A DNA stretch of 64,000 bases, taken from positions 186,001 through 250,000 of the forward strand of contig JAANBB010000006.1 in assembly GCA_014621425.1 (NCBI GenBank), in the 5' to 3' direction. Origin of the DNA: Cylindrodendrum hubeiense. Its lineage: Eukaryota; Ascomycota; Sordariomycetes; Hypocreales; Nectriaceae. Positions 43,327 through 53,874 of this stretch are shown one piece after another; the first letter of the stretch is position 1, and each line of letters opens with the position of its first letter. Position numbers and translations under genes: made by a program. The notes below the pieces were generated by a model. It worked only from the letters and a program-made list of their open reading frames with translations. It made no database searches and was not told where the DNA came from.

Positions 43327-44996
43327 CTAAACTGTCCCTCTTGGCTCTACCTCCTCAAGAAAGTCTTGTTCCCGCTCAAGTATCTCTCTCTCTGCCTTGG
43401 TTTGACCTTCCTCAGGTAGGTATTTTATAATTATCGGGATGAGGGCAGCAAGTATAGTGCCAAAACCCGTAAAGGCACCAGTAGTAGCGAATCCCTTTAT
43501 GAATGTCGGTCCATCCGAGGCAGGCCAAAGCCGACTTCCGTACACAGCAGAAAGATTACCAATAGAGTTGACCAGTGCGACGACTACGGCGCGCTTTTCG
43601 GCAGGTAGAGAAATGACTTCGGATGTCCAGTTGAGGATCAAAGGAAGAGCCGTATATAGTCCGGCGATGTAAAAGCACAGCATGGCGTAAAGAACCTTGG
43701 GGTTATTGACAGTAATACACACCAGAGTGCAAACAAAGCTGAGGCACAGACATCCAGTGATGTGCCATCGCCGGTCACCGGTGCGGTCGGCCGTATATGA
43801 TAGGACGACGAGGAACACGGCACCGACCATCCAAATCGGGATAGTCATATATTGGGCGTGGACCGAAGTGTAACCCATCGACTTGACGATGGTGGGGATG
43901 AAGTATGAGATGGTGCAAGAACCAAGATCCATGACGAAGAGAATAATGAACAGATAAGTTCGAGGATCAGCCACCGCCGCCTTGAACGACTGCCAATGAG
44001 TGAGGCGGATTGCTTGCCTGGCAACACTCGTGTTGCGGTCGTGGATCATGCGGATAACTGCGAACTGACGTTCCTCCATGGAAAGGCGCTTTGAGCTCTC
44101 GGGGAAGTCGAGAAGAATGAACTTGAGACATATGGCCATTGCAATGGTGCAGCAGCCTTCAATCAGATACAGCCAGCGCCATCCTCGCATGCCTCGGACA
44201 CCCTCCATGTTTCCCGTGATAGCACCTGCGAGTAAACCGCTCATGGCACCGGAACACACAGAGGCTGTAAAGAATATGGAGAACCGCTTGCCTATTTCCA
44301 TAGTATCAGCAAATTATCTAGGCGTAAGATCGGGGTGTACCATACCAATTTCAGCCTTCTTATACCAGCAAGTCATCAGGTAAAGCACGCCTGGGAAGAA
44401 GCCGGCCTCGATCGCGCCGAGGAAAAATCGCAGCGCCAACATCCCTTGGTAATTATGAACTACTGACATGACGGCGCAAAGGGCACCCCAGATAATCATG
44501 ATGCCAGGCAGGTAAAAGGATGGTCGTGATCTGGTGAGAATCATGTTGGATGGGACCTCACAGATGAGATAGCCGATAAAAAAGATGGAAAGAAGCATGG
44601 CGTATTCTATAATTTACAGTATCAGCTATGCGAGCTCATAAATTTGACTGAAAGCGCAATACTTACGGTCGTCGCTCAAGTTAAGGTCCTCATCCATGCC
44701 GGCGACTTTGGCGTTACCCTGCAGATGAGTTAGCCACATAAATGGCCAGAAAAGCAAACGTGACCTACAATGTTTTGGCGATCAATGTACGCCAGAATGT
44801 ACATGAACCACAGAGCAGGCATCATGATCAAATCCATCTTTCGCACCAGACGCTTCTCGGCGTCGGATCCTGGAACATAGTTGGCGAGCGCAAGCTCCAG
44901 CTCGAGATCGTGCTCCGAGATATCGATGTTTTTCATGGTGCCATCGGCCACATCGGCGGACTTGGGCCCCGTCTCAATGGTCTTGAGGTCGGACAT
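43327..44996 (-). CDS. MFS allantoate/anion:cation symporter (DAL5-like, cluster permease 2)
   Basis: Four exons, 44996-44769, 44718-44667, 44606-44346 and 44291-43327, give 501 residues. Each junction keeps frame and rebuilds the ACS-family hallmarks: RKMDLIMMPALWFMYILAYIDRQNI in helix 1, GNAKVAGMDEDLNLSD after it, SIFFIGYLICEVPSNMIL in helix 2, and LALRFFLGAIEAGFFPGVLYLMTCWYKKAE in helix 4. The family takes up allantoate, nicotinate, pantothenate, biotin-like vitamins or other small carboxylates, coupled to protons. It lies between oxidase A and the HAD gene, so uptake of the cluster's substrate is a reasonable role (inference). A CATAAATATC box is ~70 bp upstream. Confidence 0.9.
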
Positions 44997-45247
44997 TTTG
45001 CCAGGAACGGCTGGTTGGAGTAATATGCGATCGGAATTGAGGCGACAATTGACACCTGGTGATATTTATGACTTGTTAGAAAGAATTATCCTATTGAGGT
45101 ATGAAAAGTAGAGAGCCTTTCTTATATGCACACAACACTGCAGCTGTCTTATCTGGAATAGGATTTCTTAACGGCGGGTGAGGATCGACCGTCAGTACAC
45201 ACGAGCTTATCTACGCTAAAAGATTAGGGGAGTTCTGATACGACTAA

Positions 45248-45260
45248 CGGCCGAACCGTT
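45248..45260. promoter_or_regulatory. CGGCCGAACCGTT motif upstream of DAL5-like gene
   Basis: About 255 bp upstream of the ATG at 44996; related to the CCGAAACCG core (reverse of CGGTTTCGG) with one base fewer. Confidence 0.3.
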
Positions 45261-46666
45261 CCAGGCCCCGTCACCCTGCATCCCCCCCATCCACCCCCCG
45301 CATTTTCCTTTATCTCACCCTAACATGGTCATCCCCGCTGTCTGAGTATCGCAGAGATAGTGTGAGGTTGGCTCTGGAGACCAAATTCTGGAGAAGGAGG
45401 GGCAATCTGTATCGGCACCGGCCCGGTCGCTCAATTTATAGACCGGCCCATATTGAGTCGCGATTCGTCATCACTGTCACTGTCCGGGTCGCATCTAGTC
45501 AAGTATTTCACCGGTAATTCGGTATTGAAGCTCGCTGAATGCACGACCGTAAGGCGCGATCATTCTCGGCGTGAGGTTGAGAACAGTCTTCCCGGTCCAT
45601 AGCCAGAAGCTCCACGGAAACAGAACCGGAAGCGTACCATGTGTTGGAATCTCCAATCTCAGAAGGCATTTCAACAAAATAACTATGCCAATAATGGACA
45701 TCAGTCCATCTCCAAGCTCGGGTGGCACAACATGACGCATGCAGATTTATCATGGCTCCAAAAGATGAAGGGCCACGGATAGTAATATCGAGTTTCCATA
45801 GTCTAATTTCCATCATAGCCATCATGCCCTCGCACGATTGTTTCTGCAAGCCAACGAAGTGTCTAGCCAAGTGCACTGTCGAGGAATTTGGAATATGATA
45901 TGCTTATTGATACTATTGTCTATCAATATGTCCACCAATCCTAATTATCGTTAATTCATTGTGGCAAGTAGTACATGATTCATTCCTCACCGAAGACACC
46001 TGTACTCTTACACCAAGAGCTTATCTGACAACCCTTGTGAACGGAAACGTGACCGAGATTCACATGGTGTCTGTTTGTAAGCCAATCTTATCCACTTCAA
46101 AGTCTCCATTACTCAGTATCAATCCATCTCTTACCAGTGGAACAGCCGGTCCTGCCGGCTCCGGAATCTTTCAAGTCGACGGCCTCTTGCGGTTCCAGGC
46201 ACGTAAACTAACCTCCCGTTGAACTGAAAGTTGCACCTCAGTCTAAATTTATTCCGGACTTCAGGCCGGCTCGCACCAAGATGCCGGAGTAATGGAGACT
46301 GCTACTGGCCACCGGGAATGATTTGTGCCAGTTGCGGCTCAATCTTTCCCGGTGGCTACTCCTCACCGGCGGCTAACTTGACCGGGCGCTTTTCGAGGAC
46401 GCCAACTAACAGAATGTTTGGATATCACAAGGATCCACGGAACATATTCACCGAGACATAATACAAGTACAAGTGCCGTTCCCGGTGCTCTAATGGCAAT
46501 ACAGCAGCCGGTGGCAAGGCTCGGACCGGACTTGGGGATGACGATGGTGGCAGGAGATGAACACGGAACAAGAAAGGTCCCAGTGGATGCTCAAACTCGA
46601 CCAGTCTCAATTTAGCTTACTTCTATACGCCAACACGTATTCACAATGGTTTTCCTCCGGACTACA

Positions 46667-46684
46667 TCGGCCGAAACGGCGGTA
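46667..46684. promoter_or_regulatory. CGGCCGAAACGGCGG motif upstream of HAD gene
   Basis: TCGGCCGAAACGGCGGTA about 710 bp before the ATG at 47392; similar to the reverse complement of the oxidase A element. Confidence 0.35.
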
Positions 46685-47391
46685 GAATACTCGGTTATTT
46701 TTTGTTAACACCGTGCTATATTTATTAACAGTACGGCTAACCAGGTTTTCTCTGATACCAGTTGAAACGCTGGAAGATTTCAGTAACTGTTAAAACGGAA
46801 TTTAGACTCACCTTGCGTGACGACTTCACCCAGTGGGGAGTTTTCAGAGTTCACCTAGGTGTATGCATGTCTGTCCGACATCGCCCTGTGCCACATTACC
46901 GTGCTCCAGCTACAGACCTCACTGATCAAGGCCACGCCGTCGCATCACCGGGCCGGGACCGTGATCGGCTTCTAACCCAGGATACAAAGGTAGTAGTCCG
47001 CCAGTGATAAGCGTTGAAACGGCTGACCGATACGTTTGTCCCAGACGGGAAGGCTGTCTAAGTATGTACGGGGCAGTCATACTAGCCACTTTCCCCAGCC
47101 GCCTTCACCTGGCCGGCACACACCCGGCCCTTATCAAGAGATAACGGCCATAGATACAACGTTGAGTTTGGAGCTCCGCACGGTTCGTAGACCCTTGCGC
47201 CAAGCGGGGAACCGGCAAGATGCATTTGTGGGCCCGATGGAGTGCCATGCTCGGCCTGCACTATCTTACGAAAGTGATGTATAAAGAAACTAAACCGGAA
47301 ATCTATTGCGAGTCGCCTTGGTATAATCCCACCTCATACTTTAACATCAAACCGGTTCGAGACTCAATAGCCGTCCCCCAGCATCACAAAC

Positions 47392-48194
47392 ATGTCTGCC
47401 CCAAAGAAACACGTGGTGTTTGATGTTGTTGGCACCTGTGTGTCGTATGATGCTATCTTTGACGCTCTCGACTCGCGGCTAGGCGACCGGCTTCGTGCCG
47501 AGTGCATCAAGCCTAAGCTGCTAGGTTACACGTGGTTCGAGGCTGCCGAGCGAGAATACACCTATCTGAGCATCTCCGGCCGATATATTCGGTTCTACGA
47601 TGTGTTCCGTAGCCTCTTCTACCGCATGCTGTGGATGGCTGGCATCGAAGAACCCCGCAAGTTCGCAACCGACGATGACTTGGCCTACATCCTTGAGCAG
47701 TTCATGAATCTAGACGCCCGGCCGGGTGTTGCCGAGTGTTTTCAGATCCTGCGCGACGCGGGCTTCACCTGTTGGGCGTTTACAGCTGGCGACACGAAGC
47801 GCGTGAGAGGCTACTTTACCCGCAATGGCATCGACATGCCAATCGAGAACTTCATGTCGTGCGACTCACTGGGCATTGGAAAGCCCGCGCCGGAGTCTTA
47901 TCGGCCGCTTCTCACGCAGTTCGCCGGGGAAGAGGCTTGGTTTGCCGCCGCGCATATGTGGGATGTGTCTGGAGCTAAGTCTACTGGGTAAGTCTGACCG
48001 TTCTGACAGTCTAAGGGAAGCCATGCTGACTTGCGTTGATTGGGGTTAGATTCAAGGGCGCATACTGCACCGTTTGGGAAAAGGAGCCTTGCATCGATCT
48101 CTTTGGCACGATGGACGTCATGGCAGACTCGTTCCCAGAGATGGCACGAAAAATTGTGGCCGCATCTCAGGAGACTGAATCTAAGAGTGCATAA
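47392..48194 (+). CDS. HAD-superfamily hydrolase, haloacid dehalogenase-like
   Basis: Two exons, 47392-47987 and 48050-48194 (phase 2), give 246 residues. HAD motif I is present but altered: HVVFDVVGTCVSYD has the nucleophile Asp followed by VVGT rather than DxDGT, as in type II haloacid dehalogenases (DxxGT). Motif II is CWAFTAGD (Thr). Motif III is the Lys in IGKPAPESY. Motif IV is AAHMWDVSGAKSTGFKGAY, with the Asp pattern of dehalogenases. The cap region is helical (residues ~20-110). The family hydrolyses C-halogen bonds of 2-haloacids or phosphate esters. Between two permease genes and oxidase B, it is probably part of the same catabolic unit. Confidence 0.88.
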
Positions 48195-49158
48195 AGCTTA
48201 TCTAGCAATAAATAATGAATCCTTATACGCACTTCAATTTCACCAGTATTATGCACACGCCGTATTACAGTTCATTTAGTTTCATTAATCGAGCGGGTCA
48301 CTTTGCCGATCCCCTCTAGCTTCAGCGATAAGAGGACTTACCCTACACCTCGATATTAGCGGAATAGATAACGACAAGGTTAAATAGGGAAGACTGCATG
48401 CATAACCCTGTGACTGTCGTTTGAGTCGCGTAAACTATTAGCCAAAGTTCCACCGTCAATTTCATTTTTGGGGTCGTGAAATACTCCTGATGAAAAAGTC
48501 TCCACAACACCAAGTAGATACGACACGATCGATTCATTTGCAAATGTGGCCACGTGTGGCCGCACAGGACTCGACCAACACATTGTTTGTCTGATGTTAG
48601 AGCACCGCAAATACCTTGGTCCCTATTCTGTTTGCTGTGCACTGACCGAATGAAGATGTTGATATCGGCGTAGCTTCTGCCCCCCGGAGATCGGGGGCTA
48701 TTTTTGGCATCCGATGGCCGAGTTCCACGCACACCGGGACATTGCCGGTCTCGGCGAGTCATGATCTAAGTGATCGACACCGGATACCACCTGGATTGCT
48801 TCTGGGATTAGAACCGGATTCATAATTCTCCTGGATCAGAACCCGGGCCATCGCTAGCCAGGTCAGTTCGTGGTCCGGCTTCCTTCACTCTAGCCGTTTT
48901 GGCGCTGCATTCACGGAGCCCTATCGACAACCGAACCGGCCAAGCTTTCCAGCCCGGAATCCGCCAACCTATTTGGTCGAGTGGGTCTATAGCTCTTATC
49001 TTCATGTTCACACCGTAGTTAGACATATGAACCAGCGACATGGCAACATGACGTCAAAACAGTAGCCGCATCTCCGTCTCGCCTGATCTTGCCCATCCTT
49101 ACAACTTTGTGGTCCGGCGTCAATCATTCTTGGATGATAAATACGCGTGAGTGGCATC
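48195..49158. other. CCGG-rich promoter region of FAD oxidase B
   Basis: About 960 bases. It includes the palindromic GCCCCCCGGAGATCGGGGGC near 48678-48697, the motif TTGCCGGTCTCGGCG at 48743-48757, and about ten CCGG in the 450 bp before the gene. No coding evidence. Confidence 0.45.
48743..48757 (+). promoter_or_regulatory. Shared promoter motif of FAD oxidase B
   Basis: TTGCCGGTCTCGGCG, ~400 bp upstream of the ATG at 49159; one difference from the element at 39043-39057 upstream of its paralog. Confidence 0.5.
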
Positions 49159-50660
49159 ATGTCGAAGCTCAGCCAACAAGACCGTGCGCCAGTGCCCAAA
49201 CCGGTTCCCTCGTTTTGGAATGCAGAACCGCGTGCTCTTGATGACTATCGTAGCACTGCAGAGCTGCCTTTGGTATCAGATGTTGTTATTGTCGGTGGTG
49301 GATTTGCTGGAGTAGGTACTGCATATCACCTATTGAAGGATAACCCCGATCCCCCGTCAATCGTCCTTCTCGAGGCTAGGAAGCTTTGCTCTGGGGCAAC
49401 AGGCCGCAACGGAGGCCACGTCAAGCCCGACACCTACTACAACGTCCCAAAATACACAAAGTTATACGGTGCCACTGCGGCGGCAGAACTGGCCGCTTTT
49501 GAGGCATCTCATGTTCTTGCAGTCAAGAGCCTTGTGGAAAGTGAGAATTTGGATTGTGACTTCCATCTCACAAGAGCCATTGACGTGTATCTCAACAAAG
49601 AACACGCGACGAAGACAGAAGCTGCATACAAGGAGCTTGTTAAAGCTGGCATCGTTAATTTAGACGATGTCGCCTTCGTTCCAAAAAAGGATGCGGAAAG
49701 GGTGAATTGATCTTTAAAGCTCGTTAGAGTACGCGTCTCTGATGGATATATAGGTCTCCGGAGTCAAAGGTGCTCAATGCTGCTTTTCATTTACGGCGGC
49801 TCACTTGTGGCCATCGAAAATGGTGCACCAACTTGTGGAAAAACTCATCGCCAAGGGATTGATTCTTCATACTAATACTCCAGTATCATCGGTATCATCA
49901 AAACCCGATAGCGAAGGCATGTGGACGGTCCAAACTCCTCGCGGGGCCATCAAGACAGGAAAGATCGTGTACGCTACCAACGGTTACACAGCCCAGGTCC
50001 TCCCTGAGTACGTCAACACGATTGTTCCTGTCCGTGGCATTTGCAGCCACATTGAAAGCCCCAAAAAGCAAGATACCCCTCATCTCGTCAATACCTATGG
50101 CATTCGCTTCGATGCACTAAACAATGACTATCTCATTCCGCGTGCGGATGGAAGCATAATCGTGGGTGGTGCCAGACAGAGATTCTGGCATAATAAAGAG
50201 CGCTGGTTTGACAATACCCGGGACGACGAAGCAGTTGAGGAGGCTGTGTCCTACTTCGATGGCTACATGCAACGACACTTTCGGGGATGGGAGGGTAGTG
50301 ATGCGAAGACTAAAGAGGTCTGGACGGGCAGTAAGTTGAGGCTCATTCATATTCCTCGAGGGGCCAACACTAACATACTTTCTAGTCATGGGCTACAGCT
50401 CTGACTTTATGCCACACATTGGTGACGTGCCGGGAAAGCCAGGGCAGTTCATCATTGCTGGCTTCTCTGGTCATGGAATGCCTGAGATCCTTCTGTCAAG
50501 TAAGGGTCTCGCTGCCATGGTTCGAGATGGCATCTCGTTCGAGAAATCCGGGCTTCCTCAGATCTTCAAGACAAGCAAGAGCAGAATTTCGTCTAAACGT
50601 AGTCTACTGGAGGAGTCGATGCAGCTGCTGTGGGATGGGAAAGCCAAGCCAAAGCTGTGA
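49159..50660 (+). CDS. DAO-family FAD-dependent oxidoreductase B
   Basis: Three exons, 49159-49701, 49754-50330 and 50386-50660, give 464 residues. An ATG four codons earlier (49147) is possible. The protein parallels oxidase A throughout: SDVVIVGGGFAGVGTAYHLL for FAD, LLEARKLCSGATGRNGGHVKPD, SGVKGAQCCFSFTAAHLWPSK, NDYLIPRADGSIIVGGARQ and FSGHGMPEI. The intron that splits RN/GGH in oxidase A is absent here, while the last two are at the same sites. Reaction expected: flavin-dependent oxidation of an amine or amino acid. It ends KAKPKL without a targeting signal. Its likely role is a second, differently specific step in the same pathway, or redundancy (inference). Confidence 0.9.
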
Positions 50661-51011
50661 TGGCTGCCGAATAGCACTATTCTCATAGTGGATTGATGTA
50701 TTGCAGCTAATGAACAGAAAATAGAAAGTAGAAAGTTATGGCGTACTAAATCAGCCGTTAAGTCTACTCTGAGCAAAAAACGAGCCTATTAAAACTTCCA
50801 ACTCTGCAAATTCACCTAGCTCCAAATAAACAACAATAGAATATACGTAAGATCATAGTATTTCACAGCCGCAGCGCTATAATCGCCTTCCATTTAATAT
50901 TGAGATCAAGAAAAATACGAGGCGTCACCTCCACCCATTCCGTGAACCGCAGTATGGGTCTCGTGTCCGCGATTAATGGCAATCAGTCCTCGATCCTTGG
51001 GATGAAAGCAC
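50661..51011. other. Convergent 3' intergenic gap
   Basis: About 350 AT-rich bases between convergent genes. No features seen. Confidence 0.5.
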
Positions 51012-52055
51012 TCAGCGACTAACATCCATTTCATAGACTCTTTGCTCATGTTCTGTTGAGGCTTGAAGCTCATGTGAGTGGTCTGGAGTTAACATTTCAA
51101 ATGGCGTCTTTGGAGCTTGGGGAGTAGCCTGGGCTGTAGTAAGCTGCGGAGACTCTGAAGGTGCTTGGGAACGTGAACGTCGGCGACGTATTAAAAAGAA
51201 AAGAAGCACGCCAACTACTGCCCCCGCTGCTACTGCGCCGACTGCCACACCTGCAATGGCGCCCCCGCTAAGTCCTCCGCCGCCATCTGATTGTGATCCG
51301 GAGTTACCCTCGGGCGATGCTGTTGGCGTTGTTATGGTCGGCAATGCGCCAGTATGCTTGTAAAGGTCCATACGCCAGTCCGCACCGCATGCATAACGGG
51401 GACTCCCAGGACAAGGCAGACTGCAATCAGAACTAGATGCAGATATAGCTGTGTGTGTGGTAGTGTCACAAAAACACTGGTCCCCATTCTCGACACCGCA
51501 CCACCGATTGTTGGTGTCGACATGGAGACACCATTCGCAGCAGAACGCGGCATTATTCAGCAATGGCGCGGTCACGTTGCCTCTCAGAACTCGACTGGCC
51601 TGGTCGAAGTAGCAGCCAAAGTAGGAGTAGTCGGACACCCCCTGGGTAGTCAGAGTCTCGAACGTTGCGGCTGTGGTGATTGGGGTTGTGGCGCGGTACA
51701 TGTTCATGTACCAGCTCGCTCCACAACTTTGGTGACCCTCACCTCCGCACTCACTGTTGCAGAGCGAATCTGCGACTGAGCTGCCCTCGCGAATGGTGCT
51801 ATCGCAGAAACATTGATACCCATTTTCGACACCACATATCGTATAGTCGGTGTTGGCGTTGGCACACCACTCGCAGCAATATTGGGGATAGTTTCTTACG
51901 AGATCAGTCATAGTACCATTGAGGACTCTGTCGGAAGAGTCTGAATAGCAGCCGAGGGAACTGTAACCAGTCACAGCTTCGGTGACTGCCCGCGGTTGTA
52001 TGGCGTCGAGTATTGGACCGACGGTAGGCTCAGGGATCGCATGCCGGAATCGCAT
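51012..52055 (-). CDS. Two-WSC-domain single-pass membrane protein
   Basis: Single exon as read, 347 residues. Two WSC carbohydrate-binding domains, ~30-122 and ~143-235, are seen: LGCYSDSSDRVL...YCCEWCANANTDYTICGVENGYQCFCD and FGCYFDQASRVL...FCCEWCLHVDTNNRWCGVENGDQCFCD. Each has eight or more cysteines. A Thr/Ser linker follows. GGAIAGVAVGAVAAGAVVGVLLFFLI is a membrane helix, then RRRRSRS and a ~55-residue cytoplasmic tail. WSC proteins are wall-stress sensors or wall binders. No signal peptide is present at the chosen ATG (MRFRHAIPEPTVGP), so an upstream exon may be missing from my model. Duplicated domains are clearly alike, suggesting internal duplication. Confidence 0.82.
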   Translation of the reverse strand: MRFRHAIPEPTVGPILDAIQPRAVTEAVTGYSSLGCYSDSSDRVLNGTMTDLVRNYPQYCCEWCANANTDYTICGVENGYQCFCDSTIREGSSVADSLCNSECGGEGHQSCGASWYMNMYRATTPITTAATFETLTTQGVSDYSYFGCYFDQASRVLRGNVTAPLLNNAAFCCEWCLHVDTNNRWCGVENGDQCFCDTTTHTAISASSSDCSLPCPGSPRYACGADWRMDLYKHTGALPTITTPTASPEGNSGSQSDGGGGLSGGAIAGVAVGAVAAGAVVGVLLFFLIRRRRSRSQAPSESPQLTTAQATPQAPKTPFEMLTPDHSHELQASTEHEQRVYEMDVSR

Positions 52056-53299
52056 TTTGCCTACTTCTGTTTGCCGTTCGTAGCAGATATCAGGATAAAT
52101 TAGTGGGTGCCAGCTGCATCAGGTAAAGACGCGAGCGCGGTTGATTGAAAAGGTGGAAAAGATTTAGACGGCAATCAAATCGCACTCTCTTCCCATATGT
52201 CCTTGTCGCTGATACCCGCTTCCCATGTGTAACCAGTTGCTGGATACACTTTTGCCGTATTCAACGCCGGATTAAGAGAACCTCTGATGTGGATCCAGAA
52301 TTTGAGAAATCTATTGATCTAGGATCTGCCGTGCCTCCTCTTTTCCTGTGAGAGATTTTAAGTCATCCAAATATTGACATATCAGAGGTGTGGTCGAATC
52401 GGCCTATTGTTATCCCACATTGGGTCACAATCTAACCAGAGTCTGATCCTTGCCCTTACGTGAGACACTTGTGCACTTGATGGCCAATCACGGCGTGTCA
52501 CCGTCGAGCTTTTAGAGGCACGTCTTATCTATGACCCAATCGACAACCGAGATGGTGTAGTTTGGGGGCCGCTTACTTCTCACACTGTCATACCACTGCG
52601 GCTGAAGCACATGGTGGCTTTGCTCAATGGTAAGTTAGGTTAGAGAATGGCCCCCAATCTGCAAGAGCTAAGCTATTGCCGTCGAGCTTCTGAGACGATT
52701 TCCGTACTGCCGCGGGGACTGCTTTGCTTGAGATCTAATAATAATTTTCTCCGAGAAGGATTGATGTTAATCCGAAAATAATTGACGCTCTATATTAGCT
52801 GCACTGTGCTATAACTTAATGAAAGACCTTCGTAGTTGAACCAACCGTGGTCTTCCGAGATTTCACATACGACTATGTTTACGAACATGTGATATCAAAA
52901 GTTCCAAAGGAGAGACAGCCCATTTTTTTGTGAGCTAGTCAAAGGACATCTCAAGCTTAAGAGACTGATAAAGCTATTGGACAACGTGAGGCTGCACCCA
53001 CTGTGGTATCCAAACCTTAGACTCAAGTTCACGCCTTCCAAGTGCTAAACGCCTCCGCGAGCTACTCAAAGACGGCACCGAATGCCCAGAAAAGGGTTAT
53101 TAAAGTAAAGAGGCATATGTGAAGCGCCAAATCTAGGTATCTGACCATGGAGGGTAACGAGTCTAAGCATTTAACATTCGAAAACTGGGGTCGCACTTTG
53201 TAAGAGCACCTCTGTAGTTACATACTACCCTTAAAATATTGTAGAAGTTGAAAGTATTGTTCTTGGCGTTGTATAGAACAATAGGGGTGCTTGAGTGTC
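52056..53299. other. Intergenic region
   Basis: About 1.2 kb upstream of the WSC gene. No signal-peptide exon was found in the adjoining 200 bases. No other features seen. Confidence 0.4.
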
Positions 53300-53640
53300 A
53301 GATTTTCGTAAGTTTTCATATTGCCAGGGGCTTCCTCAACTGACCACGCGCAGGGCATTCTTGGCACCCGTGTTTGGACAAAATGACAAACCCAAACAAT
53401 TTACCAATGGACATGTCCTCGTCTTACAGAGAAAAATCCAGGTGCTTCTCAACTTCACTTACGACCCCATCTATTCTGACGACGAGTAAAGAGTGAGGAA
53501 AAGTTTCATTACTCTCAATGTTGACAACGATATCGAAACCACTCTTATCAGGTATCGTCAGATCCTTGGCAAAATTACCCGTACTAGGACTAGTCCAACA
53601 TGGGTCGGCAGTCACCTGATAACCCCGCTCACAGGACATA
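53300..53640 (-). pseudogene. Relic of a medium-chain dehydrogenase (paralog of the gene at 56871-57992)
   Basis: On the minus strand the frame reads IPDKSGFDIVVNIESNETFP HSLLVVRIDGVVSE, matching TPDKRGFDIVIDVAGNETLAQSLTAVRVDGVV of the intact MDR gene 3.5-4 kb away. DNA similarity may extend on both sides: a GGACATG...TTGTTTG pair and GTCAGTTGAG are recognisable downstream. There is no start, no cofactor-binding GxGGVG part and no complete frame. Thus a decayed or partial duplicate, same strand as the intact gene. Confidence 0.75.
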
Positions 53641-53874
53641 GTTGCTGCGCCATAAAGCGACTAAAATTGATGTAGGAACTTGAACTGAACTGAGCTGAAC
53701 TCTAGTCTGCGAATGAACCTAATGCCCCAGTGTTTCGGCTGCACTACTTCATCTACCAGTTCTCTACATCTTCTACTGTGCAGATAGACTCCCACGAAAT
53801 CTCCACGACACTCACCGAATTGTCAATCCCACCTCAATGAATGCCGAACGCAACAATTTATATGCCTCATTACC

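Larger units (their letters stand above)
44997..47391. other. CCGG-rich divergent intergenic region
   Basis: About 2.4 kb between the DAL5-like gene and the HAD gene. It is full of CCGG and CGG-containing palindromes, for example AGCCGGTCCTGCCGGCT at 46144-46160 and TCGGCCGAAACGGCGGTA at 46667-46684. By eye there are about twenty CCGG in 46.1-47.4 kb where about five are expected. A 122-codon minus-strand ORF at 45508-45876 has no domain and is not called. Confidence 0.45.

Noticed and set aside
45508..45876. 122-codon minus-strand ORF in the CCGG-rich gap
   Set aside because: No recognisable motif and overlapping an equally open second frame; more likely chance.
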